In this document: one piece after another, positions 1 through 5,956 of the stretch
How positions within the stretch are numbered: the first letter of the stretch is position 1
How the letters are laid out: each line of letters starts with the position of its first letter
Assembly: GCA_938010495.1 (NCBI GenBank)
Contig: CALLUT010000069.1
Coordinates: 1 to 5,956 of the forward strand
Reading direction: 5' to 3'
Source: Candidatus Absconditabacterales bacterium
GTDB lineage: Bacteria > Patescibacteria > JAEDAM01 > Absconditabacterales > Absconditicoccaceae
DNA length: 5,956 nt
Position numbers and translations under genes: made by a program
The notes under the pieces: generated by a model
Told to the model about the DNA's origin: nothing
What the model saw: only the letters and a program-made list of their open reading frames with translations
Databases searched by the model: none

Positions 1-147
1 GCGACTCTTAATCAAATTTGAACCTAATTGACCCCAGCTCCCAAACCGGAAAAACTGGAATTAATCAATTATGCTGAGAATGTTAAGAAGTCAGTTAATT
101 TCTATCCTATATATTGCCTAGTGTAGATGTTTACGCTGTATAGAGGC
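1..147. other. Left-edge region, no recognised gene; possible end of an upstream transcript
   Basis: I see no identifiable gene here. On the plus strand a 20-codon open tail runs from position 2 to a TAA at 62-64, and a shorter one ends in TAA at 25-27. Either could be the last codons of an upstream gene cut by the window edge, but neither shows a family motif. A 16-codon ORF (71-121) is too short to trust. From 114 to 149 the DNA can fold: TTGCC (114-118) pairs with GGCAA (145-149) around an inner hairpin, GTGTA (121-125) with TACGC (132-136) allowing one G-U pair. This fold leads straight into the terminator at 148-180, so the stretch is best read as the 3' UTR or the structured 3' end of whatever is transcribed from the left. 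Confidence 0.3.
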
Positions 148-180
148 AAAAGACTGTTATTCCAAATGGCAGTCTTTTTT
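148..180 (+). terminator. Rho-independent terminator upstream of miaA
   Basis: AAAAGACTG (148-156) is complementary to CAGTCTTTT (170-178), with a 13-base loop. The 3' arm runs into an uninterrupted T tract (174-182). This is the classic intrinsic terminator layout and ends the transcript coming from the left edge. The A-rich 5' side and T-rich 3' side would also let it work weakly on the opposite strand. Confidence 0.8.
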
Positions 181-194
181 TTATACCAAAAAAC

Positions 195-222
195 TTGTAT
201 ACAAGGTAAAGAATCCTACTAT
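195..222 (+). promoter_or_regulatory. Possible miaA promoter, near-leaderless
   Basis: A weak -35-like TTGTAT (195-200) lies 16 bp before a -10-like TACTAT (217-222). Transcription would then begin at about 229-230, right at the miaA ATG, giving a leaderless or almost leaderless mRNA. The -35 sits inside a perfect 12-bp palindrome, CTTGTATACAAG (194-205), which could be an operator. Each hexamer matches the consensus at only four of six positions, so this is tentative. What supports it is the position, directly after a terminator and before a gene with no ribosome binding site. Confidence 0.3.
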
Positions 223-229
223 ACCAATC

Positions 230-1189
230 ATGATTGAATCAATTAATACAACAGTAAATACCTTTATAAAACAACACTCAACGGGTGTTGTTATTATTTG
301 GTGAGCGACTGCCACTGGTAAAAGTTCCTTATCATTGGAACTTGCTGAGAGATATCCATGTGAAATAATTTCTTGTGATAGCAGACAACTCTATACGTCT
401 ATGGACATATGAACAGATAAAATATCGAAAGAAATAAGAACAAAAATTCCGCACCATATGATTGATATTATTGATCCAGATAGTACGTATACTGCAGGAC
501 AGTGGAAACAACAAGTAACTACATTGATAGATCAAATACATAGCCGTTGAAATATTCCAATAATAGTATGATGAACATGACTGTATATAGATACTATATA
601 CAAAAATTTTGCAATGCCCGATGTTGCTCCAGATCAAGAACGAAGAGCAAAAAAGATGAAAGAAGAGGAAGATAAACCATGAGTTTTACATAAACAACTT
701 CTAGCGGTAGATCCAGATGAAGCATATAAACATCATCCAAACAGTCTTAGATATATTTTAAGGGCATTGGAAATCTATGAAAAAACATGAAAAACAAAAA
801 CAGAGTTAGCTGAACAAAAACCAGTTCAGTGGCCTTTGCTTATGGTTTGATTGTGGAGAGAAAAAGAAGATACAAATAAGCGTATCAATAAACGTATTAA
901 GGAAATGTTTAACGAATGATTAATTAAGGAAGTACAATGATTACTTGATCGTTGATACACATTGGAAAATACAGCAATGAATGGTATTTGATATAAAGAA
1001 ATTATCTGATATCTTCATGGAGAATACTGATTGGAAAAAGCAGAGGAGTTATTGAAACGTAATTCACATCGCTATGCTAAAAAACAAAGAAGCTGGTTTA
1101 GAAGATATATTGCAGAAGGGATACAAACGCCAAAAAAGGATGTAACTTATTTTGTTCATACGTATCAAACTGAAGAAATTAATTGATAG
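230..1189 (+). CDS. miaA: tRNA dimethylallyltransferase MiaA
   Basis: This 319-residue protein transfers a dimethylallyl group from DMAPP to N6 of adenosine 37 in tRNAs that read codons beginning with U, the first step towards ms2i6A37. It acts in the cytoplasm. Visible motifs are the P-loop GATATGKS (25-32), [16 protein letters not shown] (49-64) with the catalytic Asp50, [10 protein letters not shown] (74-83), VGGTGLYID (113-121) with the conserved Thr116, a middle segment with HPN and [11 protein letters not shown], and a C-terminal IGYKE...[13 protein letters not shown] block. The length is normal for MiaA. The ATG at 230 is the only sensible start, since no other start codon lies between the upstream terminator and the P-loop. 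Sixteen of 22 glycines are TGA, including the first P-loop Gly and all three of GGTG, so the gene is unreadable in the standard code. It ends in TAG, and its last 11 bp overlap the end of the convergent minus-strand gene. Identification is secure. Confidence 0.96.
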
Positions 1190-1727
1190 TAATTATACTA
1201 AAAGGTTTTATAAGACCGCAAAGTTTCAGTACTCAATCTTGCATATCCATGTATGAAGATGTAAGTCATCGTCTATTCTTTCGTTCTTGAAAAGAAAATA
1301 TTTCTTCCAAACCAAAAGGGTTATAAACTGTTATTCTTTCATCAATAAAATTGATGTTTTTTACAACTGCAAAATGTGGACCAAATGCTTTATTAAGAGT
1401 TGGATCGTAATAAGGACTTTTTTCACAATCAACCATATATAAAACTATACATATTCACTCAGGAATATTTCACCATGTAAATAATGATTGTACTCAATCT
1501 TTTCAGTGTGTATATGTAGGTTTAAAGTGTGAATTTGCGCACATAACTTTTAATACTTCATGAAGGCGAAATGGACTAGTTCCTCGAAATTTTGTCACTC
1601 AGCAAAGTTGAGCTATGTGCTTTTCATCGTATTTTTTTTCTCGTCACAAAAGATGTTGCGCGATTCTTATTGAAGCGGGTCAACAAGAATATTTTTGTTG
1701 TTGAATAAAATCTTTTATCGATATCAT
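1179..1727 (-). CDS. Stand-alone C39-like cysteine peptidase domain protein
   Basis: The protein has 182 residues, read on the minus strand with nine TGA codons as glycine and a TAA stop. Near the N-terminus it has QQQKYSCGPASIRIA (9-23), which fits the peptidase C39 active-site pattern: a Gln (Gln9) six residues before the nucleophile Cys15, followed by GPAS. Later come GPHFAVV (116-122) with candidate catalytic His118, and RITVYNPFG (131-139) with Asn136 where the family has Asp/Asn before Pro. C39 domains usually cut after a Gly-Gly leader at the N-terminus of bacteriocin ABC exporters, or occur alone as C39_2-type proteins. Here there is no transporter, no membrane segment and no signal peptide, so a soluble cytoplasmic enzyme is likely, substrate unknown. 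The ATG at 1727 is the first start after an in-frame TAA upstream. It converges on miaA with an 11-bp overlap and diverges from dnaG. The family call rests on motifs only. Confidence 0.75.
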
Positions 1728-1828
1728 TAGTACTATAAATAATGATTTTTATCTAGCTTACAACTAGATTCTTTCTTGAAAAAAGAACGAAAGTTCCTAT
1801 TGTGTTAGTATTTACCAATGCTTCTTAT
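1728..1828. promoter_or_regulatory. Divergent intergenic region between the peptidase gene and dnaG
   Basis: These 101 bp must carry the start signals for both divergent genes. Towards dnaG, TTGAAA (1776-1781) and TATTGT (1798-1803) with a 16-bp spacer form a possible promoter. It would start transcription near 1810, which favours the ATG at 1829 over the in-frame GTG at 1802. A 6-bp inverted repeat, ATCTAG (1751-1756) with CTAGAT (1764-1769), lies in the middle and could be a small operator or simply the top of an RNA hairpin. For the minus-strand gene I see only poor hexamers (TTGTAA followed by T/A-rich DNA). No Shine-Dalgarno sequence is visible on either side. Confidence 0.35.
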
Positions 1829-3514
1829 ATGGCCCTTCGTGATGATGTTCTTAGTCGTATTGATATTGTAGATCTTGTATGAAAATACGTAGAACTCAAA
1901 AAAACATGAAAAAACCGATCAGGTCTTTGTCCTTTTCATAAAGAAAAAACACCTAGTTTTTCTGTAGCTGAAGACAAACAAATTTTCAAATGTTTTGGAT
2001 GTGGAAAATGATGAAATGCAATTACCTTTCATATGGAAATTGAAAGATTGGACTTTTGGGATAGTATTCAGTACCTTGCAAAAGAAGTAAATGTTGACAT
2101 AGCACAATACCAAAAAGATCCAGAAAAATCTAAACAGGAAAAGTCAGAAAAAGAAAAAGTAAAACTTATAAACAGTCGTCTTCAAAATATTTTTAACAAT
2201 GCTTTTTCATGAAGTAAAGCTGAAAAATATTCATTAGAAAAAAGAAAACTTACTCCAGAAACTATTAAAGCATTTGGTTTATGATATGCTCCAGATAGTC
2301 ATTATGAAGTAGTTACAACACTAAAAGATAAAGGCTTTACATGAACAGATCTAGCCAAAGCTTGAGTTGCCAGACAATGATCAAGTTGAGATACGTATGC
2401 ATTTTTTAGAAATAGATTGACGTTTCCAATCCACAATCATATATGAACTATAGTATGATTTGGTGCAAGAGCCCTTGAAGCCGAGCAGTCACCAAAATAT
2501 CTCAACACTACAGAAACACCTCTCTATGATAAGTCTAGAATTTTATATTGATTGGATAAAGCAAAATCAAAAATAAAAGATCACTGAGCATTGATTATTG
2601 TAGAATGATATATGGATGTGATTGCATTGCATCAATACTGATTACCAATTTGAATTGCTACATGTGGGACTGCATTAACGTGAGAACATGTAAAACTAAT
2701 AAAAAGAAATAGTGAGACGTTGATCTTTGCTTTTGATAACGATAAGGCATGATTTGATGCAACAATGAGATGACTCAAAATGGCTTATGAACAAGACCTT
2801 TTCCCTCGCGTTCTCACGTTACCAGAGTGAATCAAGGACATAGATGAGTACTTAACAAATAAATGATGAACAACAACAATCGATGAAATTAAAGTCATGA
2901 CGGATGATGGATTTAATGCAATTTTAAAAAGATTGAACGCAGCGTTGGACACTTCAAATCCAGTAGAAAGAAAAAAGTTTCAATCAACGCTTTTTGAACT
3001 TCTGCGTTCAGTGCAGGATTATTGAATTTTTATGATGTACATGGAACAACTTGCAGTATTTCTTGCCACATCAACACAACCATTGATCAAGCAGTACAAA
3101 CAATATATTAGCGCGAAAAGAATTCCATCATACAATAAAAAACAAGGAAATGCAAAACCTGAAGTAGATCATAATCTTCTTGTGGCATCGTTATTTTACG
3201 ATGATTTCCTTAAAAAGAGCAAGTACATTTCTGAAGTAATTCTCAAAGAAACAGAACGTGTAAAAGTGTTAACATGATATCTCACAGATCATATGGTTCA
3301 TCAAGTAATGAACTGAACAGTAGACGAAGAAATAAAGCAAAAACTTCTTGAACACCAACTTTTACGAGAAACTCAACGATGAGAACTTCCGCATGATAAA
3401 GTATGTCGTAGTATTGAATGATACTTAAGTAAATTCGTACGTGACTTCAAAAGAGTAGTACTAAAACATCCTGGGGTTGGAGCAGAGGACAAGAAAGTTG
3501 TGATGAGTGTGTAA
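1829..3514 (+). CDS. dnaG: DNA primase DnaG
   Basis: This 561-residue primase makes the RNA primers for lagging-strand and origin replication, working with the replicative helicase. In order: an N-terminal [16 protein letters not shown] block (12-27); a CHCC zinc ribbon with Cys34, His37, Cys55 and Cys58 (CPFH ... CFGCG); an Arg-rich catalytic entry [21 protein letters not shown] (194-214) followed by [16 protein letters not shown] (221-236); a TOPRIM domain (about 254-335) with EGYMDVIAL (259-267) holding catalytic Glu259, and the metal-binding DNDKAG (303-308). The C-terminal 160 residues are helical and charged, in the place of the helicase-binding domain, but diverged. The length is close to typical bacterial DnaG. 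Start: ATG 1829; an in-frame GTG at 1802 would add nine residues. About 28 of 39 glycines are TGA, including both in KGGN and the one in EGYMD. It ends in TAA. Identification is secure. Confidence 0.96.
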
Positions 3515-3647
3515 ATAAATGAAACAAAAAAAGAAGAAACAACCTATATTCTTAGAAACAAAGCAAATCAAAAACACGATTTAAAATCAAACAAATAGCA
3601 ATTTCAAAAAATTGTCAAACAACTTTTTCTAAAAACAATCACTTTCT
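3515..3647. other. AT-rich intergenic stretch after dnaG
   Basis: I find no gene here. A lysine-rich 21-codon ORF (3519-3584) begins just after the dnaG stop, but nothing supports its translation. A weak stem, CAATTT (3599-3604) with AAATTG (3609-3614), is followed by a short T run at 3624-3628. It might end dnaG transcription, but the stem is almost pure A/T and the T run starts ten bases late. Confidence 0.3.
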
Positions 3648-3676
3648 TTCACATTTATTATTCATTTCCCTATACT
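3648..3676 (+). promoter_or_regulatory. Sigma70-type promoter for ftsE
   Basis: The -35 box is TTCACA (3648-3653, five of six consensus bases) and the -10 box is TATACT (3671-3676, five of six), with the ideal 17-bp spacer. Transcription would begin near 3683, leaving a leader of about 28 nt before the ftsE ATG at 3711. This is the best promoter in the window and suggests ftsE starts its own transcription unit, separate from dnaG. Confidence 0.6.
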
Positions 3677-3710
3677 CGTAGTATCGAACTTTTAACCGAG
3701 CTACATATAC

Positions 3711-4385
3711 ATGACAAACGAACCAAAAACACCTCTCATACGTATTCAATGACTTGATTGGGCTTACCCAAAAGCTCCAAATAAAACACTAAATGATGTA
3801 AACTTTGAACTTACTCAAGGATCATTTTGTTTTGTTGTTGGGAAAAGTGGAGTAGGGAAAACTACACTGACAAAATTTATTCTGAGACAATTGACTCCAC
3901 CAAAAGGAACTATTTTTCACCATCGTGATGATGTTGCTAGATACTCTAGTAGTGAAGTACAAGCCTATAGAAGAAAGATATGAGTTGTATTTCAAGATTG
4001 TAAACTCCTTGATTGGAAAACTGTTCGTGAAAATATTTTGTATCCATTAGAAATTGATGGTGTAGCTAAAAATACTCAAGAAGAAAAACTTCAAGAAGTA
4101 CTTACTTTACTTGATCTCTCTGATAATGCTGATAAATTTCCACCAGCATTAAGTTGATGAGAAAAACAAAGAGTAGCTATCGCTAGAGCATTGATCCGTA
4201 ATCCAGAATTTTTGGTAGCAGATGAACCAACATGAAATATTGATCATGAAGCGTCACGTATGATTGCTGATACGTGCATAAATATTAATAAACAAGGGAC
4301 TACTATTTTGTTTATTACCCATGATCTTTCACTAATCGAATATGTACAAAAAAAACACAACGTTACTGTTATAGAAATCAAATAA
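3711..4385 (+). CDS. ftsE: Cell division ABC transporter ATP-binding protein FtsE
   Basis: This 224-residue ABC ATPase, with FtsX in the inner membrane, normally couples ATP hydrolysis to activation of cell-wall hydrolases at the division septum. Motifs: Walker A GKSGVGKTT (44-52, Lys50), Q-loop in GVVFQDCKLL (91-100, Gln95), signature LSGGEKQRVAIARAL (147-161), Walker B FLVADEPT (167-174) with Asp171 and catalytic Glu172, D-loop GNID (175-178), and switch His204 in ITHD. The VVFQDxKLL stretch and DEPTGNID are characteristic of FtsE rather than LolD or MacB, and the length matches FtsE. Five of 12 glycines are TGA (both in the signature), while the Walker A glycines use GGG/GGA. It ends in TAA. 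No ftsX lies downstream: the next ORF is a soluble 150-residue protein. A different small ABC ATPase of the same superfamily is the main alternative. Confidence 0.85.
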
Positions 4386-4401
4386 AAATAAGTATCAAAA
4401 A

Positions 4402-4430
4402 TTGACAGATTAGATATCTGTCATTACTAT
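4402..4430 (+). promoter_or_regulatory. Inverted repeat overlapping a possible promoter (or terminator of ftsE)
   Basis: TGACAGAT (4403-4410) and ATCTGTCA (4416-4423) form a perfect 8-bp inverted repeat with a 5-base spacer. The left arm contains most of a perfect consensus -35, TTGACA (4402-4407), and 17 bp further lies TACTAT (4425-4430), a four-of-six -10. A start near 4437 would give a leader of about 32 nt for the gene at 4469. The repeat could thus be an operator covering the promoter. Alternatively it is an ftsE terminator hairpin, but it is followed by TTACTATTTG, not a clean T run. Confidence 0.45.
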
Positions 4431-4468
4431 TTGTATAGTGCATTTTTTAAAACAAAAACAAAAACATC

Positions 4469-4921
4469 ATGTCAGAACAAACTCTTGCAGCAGCACTAAG
4501 AATCCAAATTTTAGATCACATTGGTGAAATAGATCTTCCAGGATTTCTTTTTGAGCAAATTGATGCTACGTTAAGTGAGCTTAACTATTACAAGTTATCT
4601 AACTTGCATGCTAATATTCCTCAGTATACATGATACCTCATGGGTACTGCAAAAAGATACAATGAAGTGATCAAAAAAGCTGAAGAGACAAATGAGACAC
4701 CTACGCATCGTAGTGTGAATTATGAACCATATATGACAACTGTATTGTATGATGAAGGGTTTGTTTGTACACTTTCTAAAAAACGTTGTATGAATATTTA
4801 CACAACATTTAGCGTGTTGTGTCTTTTGACTATGAAAGAATACATTAACAGAAGAATCCTACAATCTTCACGCGTTAAACAAAGAAACATGGCTTCTGCA
4901 AAAACAGAACTTAGTAAATAA
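4469..4921 (+). CDS. Uncharacterised 150-residue protein
   Basis: I do not recognise a family. The frame is open from an ATG at 4469 to TAA with one TGA, read as Gly56; four other glycines are GGN. The N-terminal half is acidic and mixed helical (IDATLSELNYYKLSNL, 31-46). The middle has a KK/EE-rich stretch (68-74). The C-terminal third is basic and may form a helix (MKEYINRRILQSSRVKQRN, 122-140) and has cysteines at 100, 107 and 118. No signal peptide or membrane segment is clear; residues 110-121 are hydrophobic but short. The leader just before the ATG is A-rich with three AAAAAC-like units and no Shine-Dalgarno. The P-type ATPase gene starts 24 bp downstream with no room for a separate promoter, so the two are probably co-transcribed. 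An 8-bp perfect hairpin lies inside the gene at 4800-4822. Without the TGA reading, only the last 93 codons from 4640 would be found. Confidence 0.7.
4800..4822 (+). repeat. Perfect hairpin inside the 150-residue protein gene
   Basis: ACACAACA (4800-4807) and TGTTGTGT (4815-4822) are exact reverse complements with a 7-base loop. The right arm is followed by CTTTTG, faintly like an intrinsic terminator. Because it lies in mid-gene, it may attenuate expression of the end of this gene and of the downstream ATPase, bind a protein, or be chance. Confidence 0.5.
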
Positions 4922-4945
4922 TCTTATTCCCTAACACATTTCCTT

Positions 4946-5956
4946 ATGCAAGAATTCACATGACTTAGTTCAGAAGAAGCAAAAAATCTTCTAGAGCAAC
5001 ACTGACCAAATAAACTTCCTGAAAAGAAACCTCCAACTCAATTGGAGATTTTGCTTTCTCAGTTAAACAGTCCATTGGTGTATATTCTTATTATTGCTGC
5101 AGCAATTACCTGGATGCTTGGTGATCACGAAGATACCGTAATTATTGGTATAGCAGTATGAATCAACACTCTCTTGGGACGATATCAAGAATCAAAAGCA
5201 TGAAAAGAACTCAACGCTCTAAAGAATATGATACAATCTACGACAAGAGTCATAAGAGACAATGAAAAAACTGTTATCAAAACAGAAACACTCGTTCCTT
5301 GAGATTATGTACTCCTTAAAGCATGAGAAAAAGTTCCTGCAGACGGGAAAGTAGTAGATGCAAATAGACTCTTCATGATGGAGGCAATGCTAACGGGTGA
5401 GTCAATTGCTATTGGGAAAGAAGAAAATGATACAGTGTTCATGGGAACTATTGTTCAATGATGACAATGAATTTTCCTCGTAGAATCAACATGAGCATGA
5501 ACTGAAATGTGAAAAATTGCCACAAATCTATCAAAAAGTGATGATATGACACCATTACAAAAACAGCTTAATACGTTTTCAAAACAACTTACATGGATTG
5601 TTGTATGAGTAAGTCTCTTAGTATTTGTGATTGGAATGCTTAAGTGAGAAGCATTTGCAGAGATTTTTGCAACAGCTGTAGCTCTTGCTGTAGGTGCAAT
5701 TCCTGAATGATTATTGATTGCACTAACAGCTGTTCTTGCTATTGGTATGCAACGTATACTAAGAAAAAAATGACTTGTGAAGAGTCTTACTTCAGCTGAG
5801 ACATTATGAAGCGTGACAGTGATTTGTTCTGATAAAACTGGAACATTGACCCAGAATAAGCTGGCTGTTCAAGAAGTTATCTCAATTGGGGATATGCCAA
5901 GTGACCAAATTCATAACGACCTCTATGTGTATATCAAGAATCTCGCGCATCGTAAT
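4946..5956 (+). CDS. P2-type cation-transporting ATPase, N-terminal part (truncated by window end)
   Basis: The first 337 residues of a P-type ATPase that pumps cations across the inner membrane using ATP. The N-terminal regulatory segment GLSSEEAKNLLEQHGPNKLP (6-25) is the Cation_ATPase_N pattern of Ca2+ and Na+/K+ type pumps. M1 spans about 43-58 and M2 about 63-79. The actuator domain has VPGD (117-120) and the dephosphorylation loop TGES (150-153). M3 is about 214-232, and M4 about 240-267 with PEGL (253-256) in the ion site. The phosphorylation loop CSDKTGTLTQN (294-304) has Asp296 as the phosphate acceptor. The nucleotide domain, hinge and M5-M10 lie beyond the window. PEGL points to the PIIA/PIIB/PIIC classes; after it comes Leu rather than the usual Pro of Ca2+ pumps, so the ion is not decided. 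The ATG at 4946 places the N-domain as in relatives. About 17 of 29 glycines are TGA, including VPGD and PEGL. Confidence 0.93.

Noticed and set aside
71..121. 16-codon ORF with a hydrophobic end
   Set aside because: Nothing beyond its openness supports it, and its 3' end overlaps the stem structures at 114-149.
332..637. Minus-strand ORF of 101 codons
   Set aside because: It lies entirely within miaA on the opposite strand. It is rich in Tyr, Ile, Cys and Ser as expected from the complement of an AT-rich gene, and has no domain. miaA is secure in this region.
1277..1793. 11-bp inverted copies of CTTTCGTTCTT at about 1277 and 1783, roughly bracketing the peptidase gene
   Set aside because: The match does not extend beyond 11 bp, the left copy is inside the coding sequence, and there is no target-site duplication or transposase, so a mobile element is not supported.
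1802..1828. Alternative GTG start for dnaG adding nine residues
   Set aside because: The ATG at 1829 places the conserved DIVDL block at the usual distance from the N-terminus, and the likely promoter -10 box overlaps the GTG.
1919..2113. Minus-strand ORF of 64 codons
   Set aside because: It is the antisense of the DnaG zinc ribbon region, with no recognisable motif.
3032..3277. Plus-strand ORF of 81 codons beginning MMYMEQ
   Set aside because: This is an in-frame internal piece of dnaG lying between two TGA codons, not a separate gene.
3519..3584. Lysine-rich 21-codon ORF just after dnaG
   Set aside because: It is too short, compositionally biased, and has no ribosome binding site or known small-protein pattern.
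3599..3628. Possible terminator after dnaG
   Set aside because: The six-pair stem has only one C-G pair at its base, and the T run starts ten bases after the stem.
1..5956. Multiple in-frame TGA codons as evidence of pseudogenes or selenocysteine
   Set aside because: There are too many, they fall on conserved glycines, no other damage (frameshift or missing motif) is present, and no SECIS-like logic would explain dozens of sites.

Overview
The window reads as ordinary bacterial DNA only if TGA is translated as glycine instead of stop. With the standard code almost no long reading frames exist. With TGA=Gly (the code known from Absconditabacteria/SR1 and Gracilibacteria/BD1-5) six continuous genes appear, and TGA falls on invariant glycines of well-known families (MiaA P-loop and GGTG, DnaG zinc ribbon and EGYMD, ABC signature LSGG, P-type ATPase VPGD and PEGL). 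By hand count about 76 of about 120 glycine codons are TGA, and all five stop codons seen are TAA or TAG. The DNA is AT-rich and densely packed, and no start has a convincing Shine-Dalgarno sequence. This points to a small-genome CPR/Patescibacteria member of one of those two groups. I cannot separate the two from this window.

Layout. Positions 1-229 hold no recognised gene but contain RNA-like stems and a clear intrinsic terminator (148-180). miaA (230-1189, +) encodes the tRNA A37 prenyltransferase. It meets, tail to tail and with an 11-bp overlap, a minus-strand gene (1179-1727) for a small stand-alone C39-like cysteine peptidase. A 101-bp divergent intergenic region separates that gene from dnaG (1829-3514, +), the replication primase. 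After a 196-bp gap with a good sigma70-type promoter comes ftsE (3711-4385, +), the ATPase of the FtsEX divisome ABC complex. An 83-bp gap with a perfect inverted repeat follows. Then come an unrecognised 150-residue protein (4469-4921, +) and, 24 bp on, the start of a P2-type cation-pumping ATPase (4946 to the window end, +, truncated).

The genes do not form one pathway. They are housekeeping functions (tRNA modification, replication priming, division, ion homeostasis) plus two accessory proteins. The most notable points are the code change itself, an ftsE with no ftsX beside it, the soluble C39-like peptidase, and the orphan gene placed between ftsE and the cation pump. I found no CRISPR array, insertion sequence, tRNA, rRNA or obvious defence system.
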